From positions 21,595 through 85,594 of the forward strand of contig NZ_JBNNGK010000017.1 in NCBI RefSeq assembly GCF_050268245.1: a stretch of DNA of 64,000 bases. The letters are read 5' to 3'. The notes under the pieces are model-generated. The model was not told the DNA's origin, did not search any database, and worked only from the letters and a program-made list of their open reading frames with translations. Positions 18,884-28,194 of this stretch are shown piece by piece; the first letter of the stretch is position 1; each line of letters starts with the position of its first letter. Made by a program: the position numbers and the translations under genes. The stretch comes from JBNNGK01 sp050268245 (lineage in GTDB: Bacteria > Pseudomonadota > Gammaproteobacteria > Enterobacterales > Enterobacteriaceae).

Positions 18884-19927
18884 CTATTCTTCGCTGAACA
18901 AATCGCCGCCATGCATGTCGATCATTTCCAACGCCTTACCACCACCGCGAGCCACGCAGGTCAGTGGATCTTCTGCGACCACGACTGGAATACCGGTTTC
19001 TTCCATCAGCAGACGATCTAAGTTACGCAGCAGCGCGCCGCCACCGGTCAACACCATACCACGTTCGGAAATGTCGGAAGCCAACTCCGGCGGACACTGT
19101 TCCAGCGCCACCATCACCGCGCTGACAATACCGGTCAACGGCTCTTGCAAGGCTTCGAGGATTTCGTTGGAGTTCAAGGTAAAGCCACGCGGTACACCCT
19201 CAGCCAGGTTACGACCACGCACTTCGATCTCGCGCACTTCATCGCCAGGATAAGCCGAACCGATCTCGTGCTTGATGCGCTCAGCGGTCGCTTCACCAAT
19301 CAGTGAGCCATAGTTACGACGCACATAATTAATGATGGCTTCGTCGAATCGATCGCCGCCAATGCGTACAGAAGAAGAGTAAACCACACCGTTCAGTGAG
19401 ATCACCGCCACTTCAGTGGTACCGCCACCGATATCAACCACCATCGAGCCGGTTGCTTCAGAAACCGGCAGCCCCGCACCAATCGCAGCAGCCATCGGCT
19501 CTTCAATCAGGAACACTTCTCGCGCACCGGCCCCTTGGGCAGATTCGCGAATAGCACGGCGTTCAACTTGAGTGGCGCCAACCGGCACACACACCAGCAC
19601 ACGCGGGCTTGGGCGCATGAAGCTATTGCTGTGAACTTGCTTGATGAAGTGCTGTAGCATTTTCTCTGTCACAAAGAAATCGGCAATAACGCCGTCTTTC
19701 ATTGGACGAATCGCTGCGATATTGCCAGGCGTACGCCCCAGCATTTGTTTAGCATCATGACCCACGGCCGCAACGCTCTTCGGTGAACCGGCACGATCTT
19801 GGCGAATGGCAACCACCGACGGTTCATTCAGTACAATGCCTTGCCCTTTAACATAAATCAGGGTATTGGCGGTACCCAAGTCGATGGACAAGTCATTAGA
19901 AAACATGCCACGAAATTTCTTAAACAT
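18884..19927 (-). CDS. mreB: actin-like rod-shape protein MreB
   Basis: A 347-residue bacterial actin. Nucleotide-binding motifs of the actin fold are visible: phosphate 1 (SIDLGTANTLIYVKG), phosphate 2 (VVDIGGGTTEVAVI) and the adenosine region (VLTGGGALLRNLD). It polymerises under the membrane and guides lateral wall synthesis. ATG at 19927 gives the standard MFKKFRGMFSND start; an upstream in-frame ATG would add 7 residues not usual for the family. First gene of mreBCD. Confidence 0.97.
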   Translation of the reverse strand: MFKKFRGMFSNDLSIDLGTANTLIYVKGQGIVLNEPSVVAIRQDRAGSPKSVAAVGHDAKQMLGRTPGNIAAIRPMKDGVIADFFVTEKMLQHFIKQVHSNSFMRPSPRVLVCVPVGATQVERRAIRESAQGAGAREVFLIEEPMAAAIGAGLPVSEATGSMVVDIGGGTTEVAVISLNGVVYSSSVRIGGDRFDEAIINYVRRNYGSLIGEATAERIKHEIGSAYPGDEVREIEVRGRNLAEGVPRGFTLNSNEILEALQEPLTGIVSAVMVALEQCPPELASDISERGMVLTGGGALLRNLDRLLMEETGIPVVVAEDPLTCVARGGGKALEMIDMHGGDLFSEE

Positions 19928-20250
19928 AACTAAAGGATAATCCTGCAAGCTGGGGGCGGAAAATAAAATCCGCCTACTTTACCAACCACACGAAGCAGCG
20001 ACAAGGCGCAAAAACGTTCTACTTCGGTGAAAAATAGTCTGTATTGTTTCTGCACAAATGCGCGGAAATGGGATGAGTCCTGAACTCCCTGAACACGGGT
20101 TCAGTTTAGCACCCTGTCAACGCACAAAACGGCGTAACACAGCTCATAAAATCTAACATTTTCCCTGATTGCCACCGATGGTAAGTGCCCACCAACGCAC
20201 TACGGGAAAGGACGGGCTATTCTACGTTAAAAATCACTCAAATATTCAGC
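19928..20250. promoter_or_regulatory. intergenic region csrD-mreB
   Basis: A 323-base gap between csrD and mreB, both on the minus strand. It must contain the mreB promoters. No RNA gene, repeat or open reading frame of note was recognised. Confidence 0.4.
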
Positions 20251-22182
20251 TTAAACACGATATCGACGCGAATATTTTTTGCGCCCGACGTCGATCGGTT
20301 CTGGCGATGCGAAAAAGTCACCCTGTCCACCAAGGATCCCACGCTCCTTCAGCGTTTGCCATTCATTACGTGTACGCACGCTGGCAGCAAACACTTGCGC
20401 GCTGGTGCCGTTGCAGGCACTGGTCAGACTTTGAACAAACAGTTGATTTTCATCGCGCCGATCAATACTCCGCACCAAGCCAGGATGAAGCTTAACAATT
20501 TCAACCTGCAACGATTTGATATAGGAGGTACTGACCACGGTTAACCCCGCCTGAGAAACCGCCAAACGGCAACCCAACCCTGAAAGCAATCGCAGTACCG
20601 GGCGCAAACGATCGATATGTTGACACACATCTGCCTCTGCAAGTTCAATCAGAATACGTCGCCGATGATTTTTTTCACATTGCAGTAAGGTATCACGTAG
20701 CCAACGCTGGAATGAACGCTGTAATAATGAATCCACGCACAGCGGGAAGGCCAGCGTCTCTTCAGGCCATAACGCCAGTAAAGGAATAATACGGCTCATC
20801 TGCTGGCGATCGTAACTTTCTGCTAATCCAAGCTGCTGCACCAGCGGCATATATTCCGCCGGTAATAATTCCAAAGTACCGTCATAAATACGGCTCATAA
20901 TTTCCCGGTGGTGAACCTCACCGTCAACGGTAACCGCCGGTTTTTGATACAAGCGCGGACCACCACGCGCCAGCATCTGCTCTAACAAAGTACGCCATTT
21001 CACACTGCCCCGGCCTTTTTCCGGCACCTGACTATCATAGGTGTACCAGCCGTTTCCCCCCTGCAACGTGGCGTGGCGCGTAGCCTGTTCAGCGTAATCA
21101 ATCACCTGCTCGGTGGTTTGACCGCCGCGGTACGCCACAATACCTATGTGCAAAAACGTTTCGCGATCGATCAACGCCGTTGGGGGGATGGTGTCTATCG
21201 ACTTCACTAATTGCGCGGCAATGCCATCCGCTTCTTTCAACGTACGATGCGGTAATAATACGGTAAAATCACTGTGGAAATAACGCGCCAACAGGGCGGC
21301 TGGGTAGCGCATCACAAAGGTAGACAGCAGGTTTACCAGTGAATACATCAGTTCCTGCACTGCCGTGTTGCCATGGGTTTCACGCAGGGTATCGAAGTCC
21401 GGTAACCGTACCATCATCACAATCCCATGCGATCCGTCTTCTTCTAATTGGGTCGTCAATTGATTGTCGAAAAACAGCCGATTGTTCAACCCGGTTTTGG
21501 CATCCTGCGCGGCAAAAGCCCGAATGAGCGTATCAACCCGGCTGCGCTCTTCACGCGCTTCCGCCAAGTCACTCAGTAACCGATCGATCGCACCGCTAAC
21601 GTTGGCAGGCCATTCGCGCATATCCCCTTTTGCCACTTCCTCACGTTCACCATTGAGGATACGGCGCGCCCGCAACTCCAACCGATCTTCACCTTCGGCT
21701 TGCTCGCGCAGCCAACGCAGACCAAACAGTAAAATGACGACCATCAAGATAATCGATAGCGTCACCGCCAGAGTGGAATGCAGCGAGCGCATATCGCCAG
21801 CAAAGGAATCAATATAGGTAATATTCAGCGAACTGCCAGGGTGTTGCATCATAGGCAAAGATGCCTGACGATAGCCTGTCAGCGCATCCCATGGCGCTTC
21901 GTCGCTCGAGATTTTATACTCAAGTACGGTACTGCGTGAGGTCGTAACACTGATTGCAACAACGCCTAATGGCCGCATCACCAAAGGCAGCCACTTCTCC
22001 TGCTCTGGCGGGGCTTCCAACAACATCGCTTGATCGAGCGATGTCATCAACGCGCCAAACCGGCGCTCCATCCGCTCCTGAGTGACATAGAAAAAGCTGA
22101 ACGAGCAGCCTATCAGCATTAAGAACATAGCCAATGCAACGAGCAAGGTAATCAATGCAGAGAGTTTGGTAGTAAATCGCAT
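20251..22182 (-). CDS. csrD: RNase E specificity factor CsrD
   Basis: A 643-residue membrane protein with two helices (about 10-35 and 135-157) enclosing a periplasmic loop. A HAMP-like linker, a degenerate GGDEF domain (HSDF replaces GGDEF) and a degenerate EAL domain (REIM at the EAL position) follow. This degeneracy is typical of CsrD, which neither makes nor breaks c-di-GMP but targets the sRNAs CsrB and CsrC for RNase E decay. It therefore tunes CsrA activity. Length matches E. coli YhdA/CsrD, and its place before mreB is conserved. Confidence 0.95.
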   Translation of the reverse strand: MRFTTKLSALITLLVALAMFLMLIGCSFSFFYVTQERMERRFGALMTSLDQAMLLEAPPEQEKWLPLVMRPLGVVAISVTTSRSTVLEYKISSDEAPWDALTGYRQASLPMMQHPGSSLNITYIDSFAGDMRSLHSTLAVTLSIILMVVILLFGLRWLREQAEGEDRLELRARRILNGEREEVAKGDMREWPANVSGAIDRLLSDLAEAREERSRVDTLIRAFAAQDAKTGLNNRLFFDNQLTTQLEEDGSHGIVMMVRLPDFDTLRETHGNTAVQELMYSLVNLLSTFVMRYPAALLARYFHSDFTVLLPHRTLKEADGIAAQLVKSIDTIPPTALIDRETFLHIGIVAYRGGQTTEQVIDYAEQATRHATLQGGNGWYTYDSQVPEKGRGSVKWRTLLEQMLARGGPRLYQKPAVTVDGEVHHREIMSRIYDGTLELLPAEYMPLVQQLGLAESYDRQQMSRIIPLLALWPEETLAFPLCVDSLLQRSFQRWLRDTLLQCEKNHRRRILIELAEADVCQHIDRLRPVLRLLSGLGCRLAVSQAGLTVVSTSYIKSLQVEIVKLHPGLVRSIDRRDENQLFVQSLTSACNGTSAQVFAASVRTRNEWQTLKERGILGGQGDFFASPEPIDVGRKKYSRRYRV

Positions 22183-22491
22183 CCCTGTGCCTTGTGCGCT
22201 ATGGTTAAGTAAATGTGCACATTTTGAGAAAAAAATGTGCCGGCTATGTACAAAAACTCCAACGCGTTGCCCTGTTTTTATTCATCGATAACTGCCTGTT
22301 TTTTCTGATTACAGCAGCTAAGATTTGGAGTTTGAGTTCTGCCCCACAAGCTACCAAGCCTCGCAAGCGAATGAAACCTTTTATCCGCATTTTTTTGTCA
22401 TTTATCAGGGCATCAATTTTCTATTATGCATATAGTCAAATAAACTCAAATAAAGCATTCACATTATGAATACTCACGCGAGGGAAACGAG
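22183..22491. promoter_or_regulatory. divergent region csrD-acuI
   Basis: A 309-base AT-rich spacer between divergent csrD and acuI. A perfect 14-base palindrome AAATGTGCACATTT lies at 22211-22224 near the csrD start, with a further copy of the AATGTGC half at 22234-22240. It could be an operator, but no known regulator is assigned. The acuI ribosome site GAGGGAAACGAG directly precedes its ATG. Confidence 0.4.
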
Positions 22492-23469
22492 ATGCGCGCA
22501 CTGTTATTGGAACAAAAAGACGATCATACGGTAGCCCAGGTTCGGGAGATCGACAACGATCGCTTGCCCGAAGGCGATGTCACGGTCGATGTCAATTGGT
22601 CTAGCCTCAATTATAAAGATGCGCTGGCGATCACCGGTAAAGGTAAAATCGTCCGTAACTTCCCGATGGTGCCAGGCATTGATTTCGCCGGGACCGTGGC
22701 CAGCAGTAAGGATCCGCGCTTCAAACAAGGCCAAAGTGTGGTGCTGACAGGTTGGGGCGTGGGCGAAAACCACTGGGGAGGCTTGGCAGAGCAGGCTCGC
22801 GTCTCTGGCGAGTGGCTGGTTCCGCTGCCGCAAGGGCTTGACGAACGAAAAGCGATGATCCTCGGCACCGCGGGCTTCACCGCCATGCTCTGTGTGATGG
22901 CGCTGGAAGATGGCGGCGTCCGCCCCGATGACGGTAACGTATTGGTCACCGGTGCCAGCGGCGGCGTTGGTAGCACCGCGATCGCGATTCTGTCCGCGCT
23001 GGGCTATCAGGTGACCGCCATCAGCGGGCGCGAAAGTAATACTGACTATCTGAAATCGCTGGGAGCCAAAGAAATATTGTCACGCAGTGATTATATCGAA
23101 ACCCCACGGCCACTGGAAAAACAGTTGTGGGCTGGCGCGGTAGATACCGTCGGCGATAAATTGCTTGCGCGCGTATTGGCGCAGATGAATTACAACGGCA
23201 CCGTGGCCGCCTGTGGGCTGGCGGGGGGATATCAATTGCCCACCACCGTTATGCCATTCATCCTGCGCAACGTGCGCTTGCAAGGGGTAGATTCCGTACA
23301 TACACCGTTGCACCGTCGCCAATCTGCATGGGAACGGCTGGCGGGTATCTTGCCGGATAGCTTCTATCAGCAGGCAACCCACGAAATTACGCTCGAACAC
23401 GTGCCTGCGACCGCCGCCGATTTATTAAATAATCAGGTCACGGGGCGTACGTTAGTGAAAATTCGTTGA
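22492..23469 (+). CDS. acuI: acrylyl-CoA reductase AcuI (YhdH)
   Basis: A 325-residue zinc-independent medium-chain dehydrogenase/reductase of the YhdH group. The Rossmann motif VLVTGASGGVGSTAI lies near residues 149-163, and the catalytic-domain N-terminus contains the conserved NWSSLNYKDALA block. Known: E. coli YhdH is an NADPH-dependent acrylyl-CoA reductase that detoxifies acryloyl-CoA. It is cytoplasmic, with a single-gene unit ending in its own hairpin. Confidence 0.92.
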   Translation: MRALLLEQKDDHTVAQVREIDNDRLPEGDVTVDVNWSSLNYKDALAITGKGKIVRNFPMVPGIDFAGTVASSKDPRFKQGQSVVLTGWGVGENHWGGLAEQARVSGEWLVPLPQGLDERKAMILGTAGFTAMLCVMALEDGGVRPDDGNVLVTGASGGVGSTAIAILSALGYQVTAISGRESNTDYLKSLGAKEILSRSDYIETPRPLEKQLWAGAVDTVGDKLLARVLAQMNYNGTVAACGLAGGYQLPTTVMPFILRNVRLQGVDSVHTPLHRRQSAWERLAGILPDSFYQQATHEITLEHVPATAADLLNNQVTGRTLVKIR

Positions 23470-23474
23470 TGTCG

Positions 23475-23506
23475 AGGGGCGCAACGCCGTTGACGCCCCT
23501 TTGATG
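23475..23506 (+). terminator. terminator after acuI
   Basis: The stem AGGGGCGCAACG pairs with CGTTGACGCCCCT with one bulge, starting 5 bases after the acuI stop. The following T content is weak, so termination is probable rather than certain. Confidence 0.5.
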
Positions 23507-23728
23507 CGGCAAAATTCGCCTATGGCAGAGATTGAACACCGTCTCAACCATAGGCGAAATGCGCCAGAGGCTAGGGTATTCGTTCTGTGCCGCACATCGG
23601 CTAGCTCCCTATAAGCACGTTGCCAGCCACGTGATTTTTCCTCTGCGAAATTTCATATTTTCTTCTGACATATCGCTAATACCGCCAATTCACGCCATGC
23701 TTAAGTCATCATCACAGAGGATATAGCC

Positions 23729-24730
23729 ATGAGCAAATTGCGTAAACTGACCGAAGCCGATGTCACGCCAGAAAGCGTGTTTTATCAGCGGCGCAAAGTC
23801 TTACAAGCATTAGGTATTAGCGCGGCCTCACTGGCTTTGCCACTCAGCGCACAGGCCGATCTCTTGTCATGGTTTAAAGGTAATGACCGCCCTAAAGCGC
23901 CAGCAGGCAAACCGTTAGTATTCAGCCAGCCGCCACAGTGGCAGGCCAAATTGGATTTAACGCCGGAAGACAAAGTGACCGGTTACAACAATTTCTACGA
24001 ATTTGGCTTGGATAAAGCCGACCCGGCAGCCAATGCCGGGGGCTTGAAAACCGAAGGCTGGAAAGTACGTATCGATGGTGAGGTCGCCAATCCGATCACG
24101 CTCGATATTGATGACCTGATGAAGCGCTTCCCGCTTGAGCAGCGTATTTATCGCATGCGTTGCGTAGAAGCCTGGTCGATGGTGGTGCCGTGGATCGGTT
24201 TTGAACTGAATAAGTTATTAAAACTGGCGGAGCCGAACAGCCATGCGCGGTTCGTAGCCTTTCAAACGCTGTACGATCCAGAACAAATGCCGGGTCAAAA
24301 AGATCGTTTTATCGGCGGCGGTCTGAAATATCCGTACGTTGAAGGGTTACGCTTAGACGAAGCCATGCATCCATTGGCATTACTGACAGTAGGCGTCTAT
24401 GGTAAAACGCTACCGCCGCAAAACGGGGCACCGTTGCGGCTGATTACCCCATGGAAATACGGTTTCAAAGGGATTAAATCGATCGTACATATTAGCCTGA
24501 CGCGTGAGCAACCGCCGACCACTTGGAATCTCTCCGCGCCGAACGAGTACGGTTTTTATGCTAACGTCAATCCGCAGGTTGATCATCCGCGTTGGTCACA
24601 GGCTAGCGAACGCGTTATTGGCTCTGGCGGTATTTTAGATGTAAAACGTCAACCTACGTTGATGTTTAACGGTTATGGCGATCAGGTTGCTTCGCTATAC
24701 AGCAATATGAATTTGCGGGAGAACTTTTAA
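23729..24730 (+). CDS. msrP: methionine sulfoxide reductase MsrP, molybdopterin subunit
   Basis: A 333-residue periplasmic molybdoenzyme (YedY). The N-terminal Tat signal has the twin arginines at 21-22 (QRRKVLQAL) and a cleavage site near SAQA. The oxidoreductase domain follows, with the molybdenum-ligand cysteine in YRMRCVEAW. It repairs methionine sulfoxide in envelope proteins using electrons from the quinone pool through MsrQ. The msrQ GTG start follows its stop codon without a gap. In E. coli, msrPQ follows the HOCl-responsive yedVW genes; that regulator pair is not in this window. Confidence 0.95.
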   Translation: MSKLRKLTEADVTPESVFYQRRKVLQALGISAASLALPLSAQADLLSWFKGNDRPKAPAGKPLVFSQPPQWQAKLDLTPEDKVTGYNNFYEFGLDKADPAANAGGLKTEGWKVRIDGEVANPITLDIDDLMKRFPLEQRIYRMRCVEAWSMVVPWIGFELNKLLKLAEPNSHARFVAFQTLYDPEQMPGQKDRFIGGGLKYPYVEGLRLDEAMHPLALLTVGVYGKTLPPQNGAPLRLITPWKYGFKGIKSIVHISLTREQPPTTWNLSAPNEYGFYANVNPQVDHPRWSQASERVIGSGGILDVKRQPTLMFNGYGDQVASLYSNMNLRENF

Positions 24731-25330
24731 GTGCGTCTGAAACCGGCTCACATCATCGGCTTAAAAGTGGCGATTCATTTGGCCGCATTCCTGCCGCTTC
24801 TGTGGCTCATGCTGGCGGTAAATCAAGGTTGGCTCAGTGCCGATCCGGCCAAAGACATTCAGCATTTTACCGGCCGCATGACGTTAAAAATGCTCCTGGC
24901 CACGCTGCTGGTTACCCCGTTGGCGCGTTATAGCCGACAGGCATTATTAATGCGTTGCCGCCGCTTGCTCGGCTTGTGGTGCTTTGCCTGGGGCACGCTG
25001 CACCTGATAAGCTATTCTGCGCTCGAACTGGGGCTGAATAATCTCGGCTTGCTTGGCCGTGAGTTAGTCACCCGACCGTATTTAACGCTGGGTATCATCA
25101 GTTGGATAGTGCTGTTGGCACTGGCGGCAACCTCAACCCAATGGGCAATGCGCAAGTTAGGTGCCAAATGGCAAAAATTGCATAATTTTGTCTATCTGGT
25201 GGCGATCCTCGCCCCGATTCATTACCTGTGGTCAGTAAAGATCTTATCGCCGCAGCCTCTCATCTACGCGCTATTGGCCGTGCTGCTGTTAGCGTTGCGT
25301 TACAAGAAATTTCGCGCAAGATGGCGCTAA
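24731..25330 (+). CDS. msrQ: heme-binding membrane subunit MsrQ
   Basis: A 199-residue inner-membrane protein with about six helices, of the YedZ/ferric-reductase-like family. Histidines positioned for heme binding include those in LHLISYSALEL and KLHNFVYLVAILAPIHY. It passes electrons from the respiratory chain to periplasmic MsrP. The start is GTG at 24731, directly after the msrP TAA, so the pair is translated together. Confidence 0.94.
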   Translation: MRLKPAHIIGLKVAIHLAAFLPLLWLMLAVNQGWLSADPAKDIQHFTGRMTLKMLLATLLVTPLARYSRQALLMRCRRLLGLWCFAWGTLHLISYSALELGLNNLGLLGRELVTRPYLTLGIISWIVLLALAATSTQWAMRKLGAKWQKLHNFVYLVAILAPIHYLWSVKILSPQPLIYALLAVLLLALRYKKFRARWR

Positions 25331-25445
25331 AGCCAGCGGAACTTTTCTGTGTAACAAACCTCATAACCCAGTAAATTGGGCAGATTGGACTTGAATATCT
25401 TCGCTGATAAGACCAGTATTTAGCTGCGAATTGCTACGATATCGT

Positions 25446-25520
25446 TATAATGCCCGACCTTACCCTTGCGGGTAGCGCGATTTTTCCCCGAAATAGGTGA
25501 CAAATCGCTAAGGTCGGGTT
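25446..25520 (+). promoter_or_regulatory. promoter and structured leader upstream of aroQ-accBC
   Basis: A perfect TATAAT box is at 25446-25451; no strong -35 is evident. Just downstream, 25453-25462 (CCCGACCTTA) pairs with 25509-25518 (TAAGGTCGGG). Inside that helix are a hairpin ACCC-TTGC-GGGT at 25462-25473 and a second stem GCGATTT/AAATCGC (25477-25483 with 25502-25508). The result is a compact three-way junction followed by TTATTTT. If transcription starts about six bases after the -10 box, the RNA begins at the base of the junction. It resembles an attenuator or other cis-regulatory RNA. No known family is recognised. Confidence 0.5.
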
Positions 25521-25562
25521 ATTTTGGACGATGATGGTTTTATTGCCGGAGATATCAGCACA

Positions 25563-26015
25563 ATGGCGGATAAGTTTCACATTTTGCTTCTAAACGGCCC
25601 CAATCTGAATCTGCTGGGGACGCGTGAGCCGGAGAAGTACGGCAGCACGACGTTGGCCGAGATTGTTAACGGATTGGAAAACCAGGCGCGTGCGCTGAAT
25701 ATAACCCTGAGCCATCTGCAATCAAACGCCGAACATGCGCTGATTGATCGCATTCATCAGGCGCGCGGCAACACGGATTTTATTCTGATTAACCCTGCGG
25801 CGTTCACGCATACCAGCGTGGCGTTGCGCGACGCACTGTTGGCAGTGCAGATCCCATTTATCGAGATCCACCTGTCTAACGTGCACGCCCGCGAGCCTTT
25901 CCGTCATCACTCTTACCTGTCCGACATCGCGGTAGGGGTGATTTGCGGTCTTGGCGCGGATGGCTACAGTTTTGCTTTACAGGCAGCGGCTAACCGCTTG
26001 TCAAAATCCAACTAA
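25563..26015 (+). CDS. aroQ: 3-dehydroquinate dehydratase, type II
   Basis: A 150-residue type II dehydroquinase of the shikimate pathway, converting 3-dehydroquinate to 3-dehydroshikimate in the cytoplasm. The N-terminal GPNLNLLGTREPEKYG segment carries the flexible-loop arginine and catalytic tyrosine, and the EIHLSNVHAREPFR region forms the substrate site. ATG at 25563 is chosen to match the family N-terminus. It precedes accBC in the same direction, as in E. coli. Confidence 0.95.
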   Translation: MADKFHILLLNGPNLNLLGTREPEKYGSTTLAEIVNGLENQARALNITLSHLQSNAEHALIDRIHQARGNTDFILINPAAFTHTSVALRDALLAVQIPFIEIHLSNVHAREPFRHHSYLSDIAVGVICGLGADGYSFALQAAANRLSKSN

Positions 26016-26016
26016 T

Positions 26017-26141
26017 ATACCCAAAATCATTGGTGTTGCAGGAACCTGGCAACGCAACATGTCCTCACTGCGTACTGTCGGTACGTGGCTGGGATAAGTG
26101 AGAGCAGCCAACGTCTCTGTAACGTCAAGCATTACGGGTTT
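26017..26141. repeat. ERIC-like repeat between aroQ and accB
   Basis: About 125 bases start TATACCCAAAATCATTGG and include AGCAGCCAAC, matching the ends and inner segments of enterobacterial repetitive intergenic consensus (ERIC) elements; the middle is diverged. It begins 2 bases after the aroQ stop and ends 27 bases before accB, so it is carried in the mRNA leader of accBC. Confidence 0.6.
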
Positions 26142-26168
26142 ACGCAAAAAGAGTACGGAATCACACTC

Positions 26169-26636
26169 ATGGATATTCGTAAAATCAAGAAACTGATCGA
26201 ACTGGTTGAAGAATCAGGCATTTCTGAACTGGAAATCTCTGAAGGCGAAGAGTCAGTTCGCATCAGCCGTGCCGCACCGGCGCAGGCTTACCCAATGATG
26301 CAACAGGCCTACGCAATGCCAGCACAGCAGCAACCTGCTCTGGCGACCGCCGTTGCCACCTCACCTGAGGCAGAAACTCCTGCAGCACCAGCGGCCATGA
26401 GTGGCCACGTTGTTCGTTCTCCAATGGTAGGGACGTTCTATCGTACCCCAAGTCCAGACGCGAAAGCCTTCATCGAAGTGGGTCAGAAAGTGAACGCTGG
26501 CGATACGCTGTGCATCGTTGAAGCGATGAAAATGATGAACCAGATCGAAGCGGATAAGTCCGGTGTGGTTAAAGCCATCTTGGTTGAAAACGGCCAACCG
26601 GTAGAATATGACGAGCCACTGGTCGTCATCGAATAA
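26169..26636 (+). CDS. accB: acetyl-CoA carboxylase biotin carboxyl carrier protein
   Basis: A 155-residue BCCP. The N-terminal dimerisation segment is followed by a Pro/Ala/Gln-rich linker (about 37-76) and the biotinyl domain, with the biotinylated Lys121 in EAMKMM. The flexible thumb (YRTPSPDA, 91-98) is present. It carries carboxybiotin from AccC to the AccAD carboxyltransferase in fatty-acid synthesis. ATG at 26169 is the family start. In E. coli the AccB N-terminus represses its own operon; the same is likely here. Confidence 0.96.
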   Translation: MDIRKIKKLIELVEESGISELEISEGEESVRISRAAPAQAYPMMQQAYAMPAQQQPALATAVATSPEAETPAAPAAMSGHVVRSPMVGTFYRTPSPDAKAFIEVGQKVNAGDTLCIVEAMKMMNQIEADKSGVVKAILVENGQPVEYDEPLVVIE

Positions 26637-26649
26637 CGAGGCGCACCAC

Positions 26650-27999
26650 ATGCTTGATAAAATTGTAATCGCCAACCGTGGCGAGATCGCGCTTCGTATC
26701 CTGCGTGCCTGTAAAGAGTTGGGCATCAAGACCGTTGCCGTTCACTCTGCTGCCGATCGCGATCTGAAACACGTACTGCTGGCTGACGAGACCGTGTGTA
26801 TCGGTCCTGCGCCATCGGTTAAAAGCTATTTAAACATCCCGGCTATCATTGCCGCTGCTGAAATCACCGGCGCGGTGGCTATCCACCCGGGTTACGGCTT
26901 CTTGTCTGAAAACGCTGACTTTGCCGAGCAGGTTGAGCGCTCCGGTTTCATCTTCATTGGCCCGAAAGCCGAAACTATTCGCCTGATGGGCGATAAAGTT
27001 TCCGCCATCAATGCCATGAAGAAAGCAGGTGTTCCCTGTGTACCCGGCTCCGACGGCCCACTGACTGACGACATGGATAAGAACCGTGCCTTTGCCAAGC
27101 GCATCGGCTATCCGGTCATTATCAAAGCGTCTGGCGGCGGCGGCGGCCGTGGTATGCGCGTTGTGCGCAGCGACAAAGATCTTGAGCAATCCATTTCCAT
27201 GACGAAAGCAGAAGCCAAAGCGGCTTTCAACAACGACATGGTTTACATGGAGAAATACCTGGAAAACCCACGCCATATCGAAATTCAGGTATTGGCAGAC
27301 GGCCAAGGTAATGCCATCTATCTGGCAGAGCGTGATTGCTCAATGCAGCGTCGTCACCAAAAAGTGGTGGAAGAAGCGCCAGCACCGGGCATCACCAATG
27401 AAATGCGCCGCTACATTGGCGATCGCTGTGCGAAAGCCTGTGTAGAAATCGGCTATCGCGGTGCCGGTACATTCGAGTTTCTCTATGAGAACGGCGAGTT
27501 CTATTTCATCGAAATGAACACCCGTATTCAGGTAGAGCATCCGGTAACCGAAATGATCACCGGCGTGGATCTGATCAAAGAGCAACTGCGCATCGCTGCC
27601 GGTCAGCCTTTGTCGATCAAACAGGATGAAGTGAAGGTTCAAGGCCATGCGGTAGAATGCCGTATTAACGCCGAAGATCCGAACACCTTCCTGCCAAGCC
27701 CGGGTAAAATCACCCGCTTCCATGCGCCGGGTGGCTTTGGCGTTCGCTGGGAATCACATATTTACGCCGGTTATACCGTGCCGCCATACTATGATTCCAT
27801 GATCGGTAAACTGATCACTTACGGTGAAAACCGTGATGTCGCGATTGCTCGCATGAAGAATGCGCTGGCTGAACTGATCATCGATGGCATCAAAACCAAC
27901 GTTGAGCTACAGCAAAAGATCATGAACGACGAAAACTTCCAGCACGGTGGAACGAATATCCACTATCTGGAGAAGAAGCTTGGCCTGCAGGAAACCTAA
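26650..27999 (+). CDS. accC: acetyl-CoA carboxylase biotin carboxylase subunit
   Basis: A 449-residue ATP-grasp biotin carboxylase. It has the N-terminal MLDKIVIANRGEIALRI block, the glycine-rich ATP lid (KASGGGGGRGMRVV) near residues 159-172 and the catalytic RIQVEHPVTE segment. It carboxylates biotin on AccB using bicarbonate and ATP. It starts 13 bases after the accB stop and ends at a strong hairpin. Confidence 0.97.
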   Translation: MLDKIVIANRGEIALRILRACKELGIKTVAVHSAADRDLKHVLLADETVCIGPAPSVKSYLNIPAIIAAAEITGAVAIHPGYGFLSENADFAEQVERSGFIFIGPKAETIRLMGDKVSAINAMKKAGVPCVPGSDGPLTDDMDKNRAFAKRIGYPVIIKASGGGGGRGMRVVRSDKDLEQSISMTKAEAKAAFNNDMVYMEKYLENPRHIEIQVLADGQGNAIYLAERDCSMQRRHQKVVEEAPAPGITNEMRRYIGDRCAKACVEIGYRGAGTFEFLYENGEFYFIEMNTRIQVEHPVTEMITGVDLIKEQLRIAAGQPLSIKQDEVKVQGHAVECRINAEDPNTFLPSPGKITRFHAPGGFGVRWESHIYAGYTVPPYYDSMIGKLITYGENRDVAIARMKNALAELIIDGIKTNVELQQKIMNDENFQHGGTNIHYLEKKLGLQET

Positions 28000-28025
28000 G
28001 GCACACTGCTTGACGTCATGTCATC

Positions 28026-28055
28026 AAGGCCGGTGAATCACCGGCCTTTTTCTTT
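28026..28055 (+). terminator. terminator after accC
   Basis: Perfect stem AAGGCCGGTGA/TCACCGGCCTT with a minimal loop, followed by TTTTCTTT, starting 26 bases past the accC stop. Confidence 0.9.
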
Positions 28056-28194
28056 GCGGCTGCCGTAGTTTGATCGCTTGGCAAATGCCGGTCTTGTCGT
28101 AAAATCCCTTTCCTTTGGTCAATCCATAATCCCATTGCTTTACGTCATGGCGTAAACAGACAGGGAAAAAACCGTAAACCATTTGGAGCTACGG

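Noticed and set aside
22211..22224. The palindrome AAATGTGCACATTT as an operator for csrD.
   Set aside because: It is perfect but short, AT-rich regions produce such sequences easily, and no regulator is known. It is only mentioned in the spacer entry.
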